Positions 22,989 through 31,350 of a stretch of 49,766 nucleotides of DNA are shown here, piece by piece. Each line of letters begins with the position of its first letter. The first letter of the stretch is position 1. The notes beneath the pieces are model-generated. The model ran no database searches. It was given only the letters and a program-made list of their open reading frames with translations, and was not told the DNA's origin. Source of the stretch: Bradyrhizobium macuxiense (GTDB lineage: Bacteria; Pseudomonadota; Alphaproteobacteria; Rhizobiales; Xanthobacteraceae); NCBI RefSeq assembly GCF_001542415.1, contig NZ_LNCU01000040.1, positions 227,075 through 276,840 on the forward strand, given 5' to 3'. The position numbers and the translations under genes were made by a program.

Positions 22989-24851
22989 ATGCCGAACATC
23001 TTCTCCGACCCCGAGGCGATCGCGGAATACATCATTCGTGACGTCGGAACCGATCTGGTGGTCGGCTTGCCGCTCGGGCTCGGCAAGGCCAACCACGTCG
23101 TCAATGCGCTATATGCGCGGGCCGCCGCCGACCGCTCCATCAATCTCACGCTGCTCTCGGCGCTGACCCTGGAAAAGCCGAGGCCGAACAACCTGCTCGA
23201 GCAGCGCTTCATCGGTCCTGTGATCGATCGCCTGTTCGGCGGCTATCCGGATCTCGCCTATGCGGATGCGCTGCACGCCGGTGCCCTGCCGCCCAACATC
23301 AAGGTGATCGAGTTCTTCTTCCTCGCGGGGCAGTGGCTGTACCAGCCGTTCGCGCAACAGCATTACATCTCCGCGAACTACACCCACGCGGCGTCTTACC
23401 TGCTGTCGCGCGGGCTGAATGTCGTCACTCAGCTGGTCGCCAAACGCGTGGTCGACGGCGAGACGCGGTACAGCCTGAGCTGCAACACCGATACGACCCT
23501 CGACGTCCTGCGTGCGCGCAGCGACGGGCGCGCGTCGTTCAAGCTGATCGCCCAGGTGAATTCCGAGCTGCCGTTCATGCCTGGCGCCGGCGACCTGCCG
23601 GCCGGCGAGTTTGCAGCGGTGCTCGACAGCTCTGCGACCGACTTCCCGCTGTTCGCGCCGCCGTCGGAGCCGATCAGCGATACCAAATATGCGATCGGGC
23701 TGCACGCCGCGGGTCTGGTGCGTGACGGCGGTTCGCTGCAGATCGGCATCGGCCAGATCGGCGATGCGCTGGCGCAAGGCCTCGTGATTCGGCATCGCGA
23801 CAACGCGCAGTACCACGGCATCATGAAGCGGCTCGCGCCCGGCAGCGAGCAGCTCGGCTCAATTGAGACCGGGCCGTTCGAGAAGGGGCTCTATGGCGTC
23901 AGCGAAATGCTGTTTGAGGCGTTCCTCGGACTGATCGATGCCGGCATCCTCAAGCGCGAAGTCGACGGCGTGATCCTGCACGGGGCGTTCTTCCTGGGGC
24001 CGCAATCGTTCTACCGGGCGTTGCGCGAGATGACGCCGGAGCAACTGGCGCGGATCCAGATGATGCCGGTGTCCTTCACCAACGAGATCTTCGGCGAGGA
24101 AGATGCCAAACGCCGCGCCCGCGTCGATGCGCGCTTCGTCAACAACGCGATGATGGCGACACTGCTGGGTGCCGCGATCTCAGACGGACTGGAGAATGGC
24201 CAGGTCGTGAGCGGCGTCGGCGGCCAGTACAATTTCGTGGCGCAGGCGTTTGCGCTCGAGGGGGCGCGTTCGGTGCTCACGCTGGAGGCAACGCGTCCGT
24301 CGGCTAAGCGAACGCAGTCGAACATCCGCTGGAGTTACGGCCACGAGACCATTCCGCGGCACCTGCGCGATATCTTCGTCACCGAATATGGCGTCGCCGA
24401 CACGCGTGGGAAATCCGATGCCGATGTCGTCGCGGCGATGCTGCAGGTCACGGATTCCCGCTTCCAGAGCGAGTTGATGCGGCAGGCCAAGGAGGCCGGC
24501 AAGCTGCCGCGCAATTACGAGATCCCTGCCGCGCACCACGAGAACTATCCGGAGCGCATCAGCGCTGCGCTGAAGCCCACGCGTGACGCGGGGCTGTTGC
24601 CGTCATTCCCGTTCGGCAGCGACTTCACCGAGGTCGAGCAGCGGCTGATCCCTGCCTTGCAGATACTGCAGCAGGCGCAGCGCACATCGCTCCAATTGGC
24701 CAGGATGCTGTGGCAGGGCATGAGGCATCCACCCAATGCTGCGGACCGCGAATGCCTGGCGCGGCTCGGCCTCGACAAGCCCACGCATGTTGCCGAGCGC
24801 GCCTACCGCGCCCTGGTCAGCGCGGCACTGGCGCGGAGCAGGGGGCGTTAG
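22989..24851 (+). CDS. Acetyl-CoA hydrolase/transferase family protein
   Basis: The 620-residue protein matches family I acetyl-CoA hydrolase/CoA-transferases, which exchange CoA between acyl groups via a glutamyl-CoA intermediate. The C-terminal domain carries GVGGQYNFVAQAFALEGARS, the RTQSNIRWSYGHETIPRHL segment and IFVTEYGVADTRGKSDADV. The N-terminal domain has GLPLGLGKANHVVNALYARA. I start at ATG 22989 (MPNIFSDPEAIAEYIIRDVG), where family similarity begins; an in-frame ATG at 22914 has no ribosome binding site either. It lies opposite the TolC-like gene and converges with an enoyl-CoA hydratase gene. The preferred acyl donor cannot be deduced. Confidence 0.87.
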   Translation: MPNIFSDPEAIAEYIIRDVGTDLVVGLPLGLGKANHVVNALYARAAADRSINLTLLSALTLEKPRPNNLLEQRFIGPVIDRLFGGYPDLAYADALHAGALPPNIKVIEFFFLAGQWLYQPFAQQHYISANYTHAASYLLSRGLNVVTQLVAKRVVDGETRYSLSCNTDTTLDVLRARSDGRASFKLIAQVNSELPFMPGAGDLPAGEFAAVLDSSATDFPLFAPPSEPISDTKYAIGLHAAGLVRDGGSLQIGIGQIGDALAQGLVIRHRDNAQYHGIMKRLAPGSEQLGSIETGPFEKGLYGVSEMLFEAFLGLIDAGILKREVDGVILHGAFFLGPQSFYRALREMTPEQLARIQMMPVSFTNEIFGEEDAKRRARVDARFVNNAMMATLLGAAISDGLENGQVVSGVGGQYNFVAQAFALEGARSVLTLEATRPSAKRTQSNIRWSYGHETIPRHLRDIFVTEYGVADTRGKSDADVVAAMLQVTDSRFQSELMRQAKEAGKLPRNYEIPAAHHENYPERISAALKPTRDAGLLPSFPFGSDFTEVEQRLIPALQILQQAQRTSLQLARMLWQGMRHPPNAADRECLARLGLDKPTHVAERAYRALVSAALARSRGR

Positions 24852-24926
24852 AGCATGATCCGGAGAAGTGTGCAGCGGTTTTCCCTCGCGACAAACGCGG
24901 AACGCGTTTGCGCGGAGATCATGCTC
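24851..24926. repeat. GCATGATC-type palindromic repeat between convergent genes
   Basis: GAGCATGATC (24851-24860) and GATCATGCTC (24917-24926) form perfect outer arms; CAAACGCG (24892-24899) and CGCGTTTG (24903-24910) form an inner hairpin. It starts at the last base of the acetyl-CoA hydrolase gene and may serve as a transcript end for either neighbour. Confidence 0.8.
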
Positions 24927-24960
24927 CAACCAGGGAGCTAGACGAGAACCTTGTCGCAGC

Positions 24961-25740
24961 TTAGCGGTTCTTGTTCACCGGCTTGCGCTTCTCGATGAAC
25001 GCAGCCATGCCCTCGGAGCGGTCTTCCAGCGCGAAGGTCGAGTGGAACAGGTTGCGTTCGACATTCATGCCTTCCGACAGCGGCGTCTCGAAGGCGCGGT
25101 TGATCGCTTCCTTGGCCATCGCCGCTGCCGGGCGCGACATCGAGGCGATCTTCTCGGCTGCGGCAAGCGCCTCTTCCAGCAGCTTGTCGGCGGGAACGAT
25201 CCGCGACACGAGGCCCGAACGTTCGGCCTCGGCCGCATCCATCATCCGCCCGGTGAGGCAGAGATCCATCGCCTTCGACTTGCCGATCGCGCGCGTCAGC
25301 CGCTGGGTGCCGCCGATGCCGGGGATGGTGCCGAGCGTGATTTCCGGCTGGCCGAACTTGGCGGTCTCGGCGGCGATGATGATGTCACACATCATCGCAA
25401 GCTCGCAGCCGCCGCCCAGCGCATAGCCGGCGACCGCCGCGATGGTCGGCTTGCGACATCGCGCGACACGATCGCCGCCGATCGAGGCGAAGTCGCTGTT
25501 GAACATGTCGATGAAGCCCTTCGGCTGCATCTCCTTGATGTCGGCGCCGGCCGCAAAGGCCTTCTCGCTGCCGGTGATCAGAATGCAGCCGATCTTGTCG
25601 TCGGCCTCGAGATCGTCGACCGCCGCGGCGATCTCGCGGAACACGCCGAACGACAGGGCATTCAGCATTTTCGGCCGGTTCAGCGTGATGACGCCGACCG
25701 GTCCCTTGCTCTCGACGATGATGAATTCAAACGTAGCCAT
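24961..25740 (-). CDS. Enoyl-CoA hydratase
   Basis: This 259-residue crotonase-family enzyme hydrates the double bond of 2-enoyl-CoA in beta-oxidation. The start ATG 25740 gives [20 protein letters not shown], the standard N-terminus. The oxyanion-hole segments [11 protein letters not shown] and [20 protein letters not shown] are present. So are both catalytic glutamates of short-chain enoyl-CoA hydratases, in the CELAMM and [20 protein letters not shown] regions. The upstream in-frame start at 25800 would add 20 unconserved residues. It is a single gene convergent with the acetyl-CoA hydrolase gene. Confidence 0.93.
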   Translation of the reverse strand: MATFEFIIVESKGPVGVITLNRPKMLNALSFGVFREIAAAVDDLEADDKIGCILITGSEKAFAAGADIKEMQPKGFIDMFNSDFASIGGDRVARCRKPTIAAVAGYALGGGCELAMMCDIIIAAETAKFGQPEITLGTIPGIGGTQRLTRAIGKSKAMDLCLTGRMMDAAEAERSGLVSRIVPADKLLEEALAAAEKIASMSRPAAAMAKEAINRAFETPLSEGMNVERNLFHSTFALEDRSEGMAAFIEKRKPVNKNR

Positions 25741-25866
25741 GGACGCAAACCCCGTGCCTGATTTGTCGGGCAATGTGCCTGCTGCCGGGATACGCTTCAA
25801 GTGGCCGAAAGGTAGCCGGGCCGCGGGTGCGACGCTACCCGCGCCGCACCCGCGACAATGGCCCGG

Positions 25867-26538
25867 CTAAGCCATGAACATGCGTGCGGCGGAGGCCACG
25901 GTGAGCAGGGCGCCGAACCCGATGAAGATCTTTCCGATCAGCGAGGTCTGGTCCCAGGTCGAGCTTTCGCCGCTGGCCAGGACCGGTGCCGCCCGGGACG
26001 AGGCCGTCGCCGGGGTCTGCGGCTGCGCCGGCGGGGTCTCCGGCTGAGCTGCCTGCTGCTGTTGGGCCGGCTGCTGCGGTTCCACCGGCTGCGCCTGCTG
26101 CAGGGTGCGATCGACGTCGTTGAGCTGGTCGGACGCAACCACGCTGGAGTCGGCCGGCTGCTGCGCGTCGACCGGCTTGTCGGCTGCGGCCAGAGTGGAA
26201 TTGGTCGCAGCGGCGGGCGCGGCGTTCGCCGTGTCGCCAGAGGTCAGCTCTGCATTGGCGTTGGCGACCGAGGCGGGGATACCTGCCGATGTCACGCTGC
26301 CGGCGTCGCCGACCTTGCTGCCGGCGGTCTTCTGGCTTTCGGACTTGTCGGCGGTTTTGGAGGACTTGCGGTGAGCAGCGTGCTTGCTATGCCGGACCGA
26401 TGTATCGGCGCTTGCGCTGTCGGATTTCAATGCGGTGGTGTCAGAACCGGCCGCACGCGCCGGCAACTGGCCAACGGCGCAGACAAGGAACCCTGTCGCA
26501 ACCATCAAGGCCAAGCGTCCGCTGGCTTTGATTGTCAT
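25867..26538 (-). CDS. Ala/Gln/Pro-rich envelope protein of unknown function
   Basis: I do not recognise a family. The 223-residue protein starts at ATG 26538 after a GGGGAGATG site. Residues 1-30 form a signal peptide (LALMVATGFLVCAVGQLPARA). The middle is low-complexity, first Lys/Ser/His-rich (HSKHAAHRKSSKTADKSE) and then Ala/Gln/Pro-rich. A single C-terminal hydrophobic helix (SLIGKIFIGFGALLTVASAA) would anchor it. It may be a periplasmic linker protein held in the inner membrane. It is divergent from the ECF sigma gene at 26864. Confidence 0.7.
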   Translation of the reverse strand: MTIKASGRLALMVATGFLVCAVGQLPARAAGSDTTALKSDSASADTSVRHSKHAAHRKSSKTADKSESQKTAGSKVGDAGSVTSAGIPASVANANAELTSGDTANAAPAAATNSTLAAADKPVDAQQPADSSVVASDQLNDVDRTLQQAQPVEPQQPAQQQQAAQPETPPAQPQTPATASSRAAPVLASGESSTWDQTSLIGKIFIGFGALLTVASAARMFMA

Positions 26539-26863
26539 TTGATCATCTCCCCATTCGCCCGCCCGAGGTCGAAATGAGACCCCGCTGCGTGTCCACACCG
26601 GGGCAGAAAAAGGGAATCTTCGGGCTACAGGGGGCGAAAGCTGGGCAATTTCCGCCCATCACAGACCTGATAGCCGGAAGCCGCGCCGATGCTTGTCGGC
26701 CAGATCAGTGTTATGAGCCAAGGCGTGTGGATATCCACCAGAGCGATTCTGCCAGCCGGTCGTCGGTGCCATCCCCGCGGGAGCCTAACATCACGAGTTC
26801 GTGATGTGATCGGCTTCTGTGTAACGAATTGAAAGATCGACCGAATTGCACTCAGGAGCAGGC
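26539..26863. other. Divergent region upstream of the NrsF-linked sigma gene
   Basis: This 325-base gap lies between the Ala-rich protein gene and the ECF sigma gene. Its main feature is the palindrome at 26788-26807. I see no gene in it and no confident -35/-10 pair. Confidence 0.5.
26788..26807. promoter_or_regulatory. Palindrome upstream of ECF sigma gene, possible operator
   Basis: ACATCACGA and TCGTGATGT are perfect 9-bp arms around two bases, ending 56 bases upstream of the sigma start. The symmetry suits a dimeric regulator; which one is unknown. Confidence 0.4.
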
Positions 26864-27409
26864 GTGCGGGAACGTGAGGATGAATGGACCGGCCTGATGC
26901 GGTCGGCCATTTCAGGCGATGACGCGGCATATCATCGCCTGCTCGAGGCCATCACGCCGGTGCTCCGCGCCGCAGCGCGCCGGGGTTTGGCGCGCGCGGG
27001 CCAACCGGTCGATCAGTCCGAGGACATTGTGCAGGACATCTTGCTGGCGGTGCATCTGAAGCGGCAGACCTGGGACGCCAACGCCCCATTTGCGCCCTGG
27101 CTGTTCGCGATCGCGCGCAACAAGCTGATCGACGCGCTGCGCCGCCGCGGCAGGCGCATCTTCGTCAATATCGACGACTTCGCAGAGACGCTGCCGGGAG
27201 AGGCGCCCGAGCCGACGGCCTCGGCGAGCGAGGTGACGGCTCAATTGCAGACGTTGCCGCCACGGCAGCGCGATGTGCTGCAGTCGATTGCGGTCGACAG
27301 CGCCTCGATCAAGGACACCGCGGCGAAATTCTCTATGAGCGAGGGCGCGGTGCGGGTCGCGCTGCATCGCGGGCTGGCGAGCCTCACGGCGAAACTACGG
27401 GACCGATGA
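26864..27409 (+). CDS. ECF sigma factor paired with NrsF-type anti-sigma (EcfF-like)
   Basis: The 181-residue protein has sigma region 2 (DQSEDIVQDILLAVHLKRQT, then APWLFAIARNKLIDALRRRG) and region 4 (LPPRQRDVLQSIAVDSASIK, MSEGAVRVALHRGLASL), with no other sigma regions, so it is an ECF factor. I start at GTG 26864, five bases after AGGAG; TTG 26846 is less likely. Its stop overlaps the start of the NrsF gene as ATGA. From the partner it probably belongs to the oxidative-stress EcfF group described in Bradyrhizobium, which is released when the anti-sigma cysteines are oxidised. The target genes are not in view. Confidence 0.88.
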   Translation: MREREDEWTGLMRSAISGDDAAYHRLLEAITPVLRAAARRGLARAGQPVDQSEDIVQDILLAVHLKRQTWDANAPFAPWLFAIARNKLIDALRRRGRRIFVNIDDFAETLPGEAPEPTASASEVTAQLQTLPPRQRDVLQSIAVDSASIKDTAAKFSMSEGAVRVALHRGLASLTAKLRDR

Positions 27410-28050
27410 GCATGGATACCGATCAACTCATTCGAACCCTGGCAGCGGACAATGCCTACCACTCGCGCCCGGTCGGTCTGGCGCTGATGCTGGCGCTGCT
27501 CGCCGCGGCTCCCGTCTCGTTGCTGATCTTCTTTGCCGAGCTCGGCGTCCGCCCCGACGTGATGACCGCGATGCATAATCCGTTCTTCGACCTGAAATTC
27601 GCGGTGACGGTGGCGCTCGCTGCGTCCGCGATCGCGGTCAGCCTGCATCTGTCGCGCCCCGAAGCCTCGCTGCGCGGTTTCGGCTGGTGGCTGTTGATTC
27701 CCGCCGGCATCCTCGTGGCCGCTATCAGCGGCGAGATGATGATGCCGCAGCGCACGCCGATGATGACGCGGCTGATCGGCAAGAACTCGATGACCTGCAT
27801 GTCTGCAATCCCCGCGATGTCGCTGCCGCTGCTCGCGGGCGCGCTGTACGGCCTGCGGCAGGGCGCTCCGTCGCGGCCTGCAGCGGCCGGCGCGATCGCC
27901 GGCATGCTGTCGGCAGGATTGGCGGCGACGATCTATGCGTCGCATTGCACCGATGACTCGCCGCTGTTCGTCGCGACCTGGTACACGCTCGCAACGGCGA
28001 TCGTCGCGACCGTCGGCGCCTTCGCGGGACGGCGCGTGCTGCGATACTGA
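27406..28050 (+). CDS. NrsF (DUF1109) family anti-sigma factor, OsrA-like
   Basis: This 214-residue protein has six hydrophobic segments and matches the DUF1109/NrsF family of membrane anti-sigma factors that hold ECF sigma factors inactive. Two cysteines are present, in NSMTCMSAIP and YASHCTDDSP. Counted from the second in-frame ATG (27412) they are C129 and C179, the same numbers I recall for the redox-sensing cysteines of OsrA in Bradyrhizobium. The first ATG (27406) overlaps the sigma stop. No other cysteine occurs, which suits a disulfide switch responding to oxidants. Identity as OsrA is inferred from memory. Confidence 0.88.
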   Translation: MSMDTDQLIRTLAADNAYHSRPVGLALMLALLAAAPVSLLIFFAELGVRPDVMTAMHNPFFDLKFAVTVALAASAIAVSLHLSRPEASLRGFGWWLLIPAGILVAAISGEMMMPQRTPMMTRLIGKNSMTCMSAIPAMSLPLLAGALYGLRQGAPSRPAAAGAIAGMLSAGLAATIYASHCTDDSPLFVATWYTLATAIVATVGAFAGRRVLRY

Positions 28051-28054
28051 GGTA

Positions 28055-29161
28055 CTAGGCCGCCGGCGCGGACTGCTGCATGCGATGGAAGCGGAGCACC
28101 TGCTGCGCGGTCGAGGGCCGCAGCCGCTCATAGGTGTCCTTGCAGGCCTGCAGGTCGGTCGGTTCGCCGCCCGAGATGTCGTCCCGCAGGTTGATGATGG
28201 CCCGCACCGTCGTCCATGACAGGCCTGAGACCTTGGCGAGGATCATCACGCCCTCGGCGCGGGTTTCGATCATCATGTTCTCGGCAACGCCGACCGTGAC
28301 ATTGGCAAGCGCAGCGAGCGAGGCGTTGGTCTCGTCGAACTTGCCGGCCTCGGCAAACGCCGCCAGCTGGAATTCATCGAGCCGGCCGTCCGCGTAGAGC
28401 GACTTGACCAGGGCATGTGCGATGGTGGTGTCGCGGGTGACGGCGCCGGATGCCGAGCGCGCGCGTCGAGTCGCTTCCTTCACTGCGATCGGGATTTCTT
28501 TGGCCTGCTGCGGAATCGCGGCCTCGAGCCGCTGCCGCACGGTGTCGGATGCCTTCGCAACCAGCTTGAGATAGAGGTGCCGCGGAATGCTCGGGCGCAG
28601 GCCGACGCAAGTCGACAGATCGTCGTCGCCCTCGGCGCGGCTGACCAGGCGGGTGAATCCGCGCTCGGTGAATTCCGCGCCGGGATTGGTGACCGTGCTC
28701 TGGATCACCTCGTCATTGCCGCGCAACACCAGCACGTCGGTCACGGCGCCGCTCAGCGCCTTTCGGGTCGAGATGGCCAGCAGATGCGCCTGGCTCTTGC
28801 TGCGCGCCGTCTCGATCAGGGTGTCGTCGTCGAGCCGCGTCGATTGCGCGAGCACGGGGCCGGCGACCTCGATCAGGTCGTCGAAGGCGAGCGTGCGGAT
28901 CGTCTGCGGCGGCGCGGTGTCGATCGGGGCAAGCCGGTTGGCGAGCAGCGCCTTTGCCGAGCTTTCGATGTGCTCGAGCAGGCACTGGAAGACGTCGTCG
29001 AACAGTCCGACCTGCTCGTTCGAATAGTCGATCGAGCCGTTGATGAAGAGGTCGGTCACGCGACGCAGCGTCTCGACACGGCGCGCGACGGTGCCGTGGG
29101 CAAGCGTCGTCTGCAGCTCGTCGAGCAGGCTTTCGGGGGCGGTCGCGGACTTCGAACTCAT
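28055..29161 (-). CDS. DUF2336 domain-containing protein
   Basis: The 368-residue protein is helical and lacks membrane segments or a signal peptide. It has the DUF2336 pattern: VARRVETLRRVTDLFINGS and FDDVFQCLLEHIESSAKALL at the N-terminus, then LARLDDDTLIETARSKSQ-like HEAT-type helices. The start at ATG 29161 follows an AGGATAGAG site; the longer frame from 29209 adds unconserved residues. DUF2336 proteins are widespread in alphaproteobacteria without a settled role. It is 59 bases from a GGDEF gene with the same direction, so a link with cyclic-di-GMP signalling is possible but unproven. Confidence 0.82.
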   Translation of the reverse strand: MSSKSATAPESLLDELQTTLAHGTVARRVETLRRVTDLFINGSIDYSNEQVGLFDDVFQCLLEHIESSAKALLANRLAPIDTAPPQTIRTLAFDDLIEVAGPVLAQSTRLDDDTLIETARSKSQAHLLAISTRKALSGAVTDVLVLRGNDEVIQSTVTNPGAEFTERGFTRLVSRAEGDDDLSTCVGLRPSIPRHLYLKLVAKASDTVRQRLEAAIPQQAKEIPIAVKEATRRARSASGAVTRDTTIAHALVKSLYADGRLDEFQLAAFAEAGKFDETNASLAALANVTVGVAENMMIETRAEGVMILAKVSGLSWTTVRAIINLRDDISGGEPTDLQACKDTYERLRPSTAQQVLRFHRMQQSAPAA

Positions 29162-29220
29162 GACTCTATCCTGGAGCGGTGGCGACGGATTCTCCGGCGC
29201 CGGATTCAAAACTCAAACGA

Positions 29221-30369
29221 TCAGGCGCTGACGATGCGGTTGCGGCCCCGGGCCTTGGCTGCGTAAAGCGCGCTGTCGGCGCGCGCGAGCAATGTGTCGG
29301 AACTTTCGCGCGGTCGCAGCGTCGTGACACCCGCGGAGATCGTCACCTGCATGCCCGGCGAGAACGCGCTCCAGTCGAGATCGGCGACGATCATGCGCAG
29401 CCGCCCCAGCGCGCGCATCGCCTGATCCTGGGACAGGTCGGGCAATAGCAGCAGGAATTCCTCGCCGCCGTAGCGGCCGAAACGGTCGATGCTACGGAGA
29501 TTGGCGAACATGGTGATGGCGAAGGTGCGCAGCGTCTCGTCGCCGGTCGGATGGCCGTAGACGTCGTTGATCCGCTTGAAGTGGTCGAGATCGATCAGAG
29601 CCACCGCGCAGGAGCTGCCGTTGCGCGCGCAGCGCGCGATCTCCTCGTCGAGCATGCGCATGATGCAGCGGCGATTGAAGGCGCCGGTCAGCTCGTCGAG
29701 TTCGGCGAGCTCCTCGATGCGCCGGTAGGCCTCCTTGAGCTTCAGCCCGCTCTGATACAGCGATTGCTGCATCGAGCTCGAGAAGATGCCGAGGCACATG
29801 CAGCGCCCGATGGTCAGCGCGAACACCAGCGTGGTGGCAAGCCGGTCCATCGTGGTGCCGGTCGGCATTCCGATCGGCTTGTCGGTTCCGAGGAACAGCG
29901 CGGCCAAGCCCGCGACCATGATAGTCCAGACGATGGCGGTCTGCCGTGCCGAGATGCGCAGCGCGCCGAAGCCGAACACCACGAACAAGTTGCAGAGGAA
30001 GAGCACGCCGACGTCCGGCGCGATGTAGGTGAACACCAGCAGGTTCACCATGTTGATGGCCGATTGCGGCGTGACCAGATAGTGGTCGCGGAAGCGCTCG
30101 TGGAAACCGCGCTCCGAGAGCAGCACATAGATCGCCACCAAAGCGAGGCCGGTGAGGGCGTAGCCGGCCGCGACGCCGACCGTGGTGGTGCCGGCACGTG
30201 CGTAGATCAATAGGACGACGGCATCGAGCACGTAGCAGGCGGCGATCATCGACTGGATCTGGCGCCGTTGCCTGGCCCGCAGCGCCAGGCGTTCGGCCGT
30301 CAGCTTGGGACGGTCGCCTCCCAATACGCCCGCGATCGGGCCGAGAAATGACGACGCAGCGCTGCCCAT
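29221..30369 (-). CDS. Membrane diguanylate cyclase (GGDEF)
   Basis: The 382-residue protein has an N-terminal module with about six transmembrane helices (residues 40-205), then a GGDEF domain. The active-site loop is RYGGEEF near residue 300, a functional GGEEF variant, and LIDLDHFKRINDVYGHPTGD supplies the metal and substrate aspartates. ELDELTGAFNRRCIMRMLDE starts the domain. It should make cyclic-di-GMP in response to a signal sensed in the membrane. No RxxD inhibitory site is obvious at the usual distance before GGEEF. ATG 30369 is chosen; GTG 30447 would extend it by 26 residues. Confidence 0.92.
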   Translation of the reverse strand: MGSAASSFLGPIAGVLGGDRPKLTAERLALRARQRRQIQSMIAACYVLDAVVLLIYARAGTTTVGVAAGYALTGLALVAIYVLLSERGFHERFRDHYLVTPQSAINMVNLLVFTYIAPDVGVLFLCNLFVVFGFGALRISARQTAIVWTIMVAGLAALFLGTDKPIGMPTGTTMDRLATTLVFALTIGRCMCLGIFSSSMQQSLYQSGLKLKEAYRRIEELAELDELTGAFNRRCIMRMLDEEIARCARNGSSCAVALIDLDHFKRINDVYGHPTGDETLRTFAITMFANLRSIDRFGRYGGEEFLLLLPDLSQDQAMRALGRLRMIVADLDWSAFSPGMQVTISAGVTTLRPRESSDTLLARADSALYAAKARGRNRIVSA

Positions 30370-30780
30370 GGTCTCGCCATTGGTGGAATTCGGCAAAAAT
30401 CTACGTGGAAAGCCTTTAGGTTTGGTATCTTTTGGAGCCGAATCCACCCCGTTGGAACCCGGTCATCACCCTTGTTTCGCAAGGGAAATCCGTTTGCCGG
30501 CGGAGCGGGGAGGCGGCGCGCCGGCGTCGCGCGCGCAGTAATGGCTGCGGGCGGGAAGCCTTGGTAAGGTCGCACCTGACGCTGCGGTGTCAGAGAGAGT
30601 ATACGTTATTATGATACCGTTTTCCGGGTGCCGGCCACGTGAGGCGAATTTTCCGGAGCCGAAAGATCGTCTGTGGTGTAAATCACACATGCAGTCCGAG
30701 CATTGCCGTAATGTGAAGAATCTTGGCTCTCGCGTCGAACCACGCCCCACCCCCCTCAGACCAACTTTGCGAGACGGCCA
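30370..30780. other. Divergent region between GGDEF gene and second ECF sigma gene
   Basis: No gene is convincing in these 411 bases. A CRP/FNR-like half-dyad, TGTGG-N6-TCACA at 30672-30687, lies about 94 bases upstream of the ECF sigma start. An AT-rich patch near 30598-30620 may include a promoter. Confidence 0.45.
30672..30687. promoter_or_regulatory. CRP/FNR-like site upstream of ECF sigma gene
   Basis: TGTGG-TGTAAA-TCACA differs from the TGTGA-N6-TCACA consensus by one base. It lies in the intergenic region before the sigma gene at 30781. The match is short and could be chance. Confidence 0.3.
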
Positions 30781-31350
30781 TTGAGCGCGACACAGGCGGC
30801 TTCAGACGAGGTTCTGATCGCCCGGATCGCTCAGGGCGACCGGCTTGCCATGCAGGTGCTGTACGGACGGCACCATGTCAGGGTGTATCGTTTCGGGCTT
30901 CGGCTCGTGCGGGACGAACAGGTGGCGGAGGACCTGATTAATGAGGTCTTCCTGGACGTGTGGCGTCAGGCGGGCAAGTTCGAGGGTCGATCCGCCGTTT
31001 CAACCTGGCTTCTGGCGATAACCCGGTTCAAGGCGTTGTCTGCGCTACGGCGCAGGAAAGACGCCGAATTGGACGATGAGGCCGCGAACGCGATCGAGGA
31101 TGCGTCCGACGATCCGGAAACGGTGGTGCAGAAGAAGGATACCGGTGAAGCGCTGCGCAGGTGCCTGACGGCGCTGTCGGCGGACCATCGGGAGATCGTC
31201 GATCTTGTCTACTATCACGAGAAATCCGTGGAAGATGTCGCCGAGATCGTCGGCATTCCGGAGAACACCGTGAAGACGCGACTGTTTTACGCACGCAAGA
31301 AACTTGCCGAGCTGCTCAAGGCAGCCGGCGTCGAGCGAGGTTGGCCATGA
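30781..31350 (+). CDS. ECF RNA polymerase sigma factor
   Basis: The 189-residue protein has region 2 (RDEQVAEDLINEVFLDVWRQ, STWLLAITRFKALSALRRRK) and region 4 (LSADHREIVDLVYYHEKSVE, IPENTVKTRLFYARKKLAEL), the standard ECF layout of the RpoE group. The only start that fits is TTG at 30781; no ATG or GTG occurs between the upstream frame and the conserved region. Its end overlaps the membrane anti-sigma gene by four bases (ATGA at 31347-31350). The signal and regulon are unknown. Confidence 0.9.
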   Translation: MSATQAASDEVLIARIAQGDRLAMQVLYGRHHVRVYRFGLRLVRDEQVAEDLINEVFLDVWRQAGKFEGRSAVSTWLLAITRFKALSALRRRKDAELDDEAANAIEDASDDPETVVQKKDTGEALRRCLTALSADHREIVDLVYYHEKSVEDVAEIVGIPENTVKTRLFYARKKLAELLKAAGVERGWP

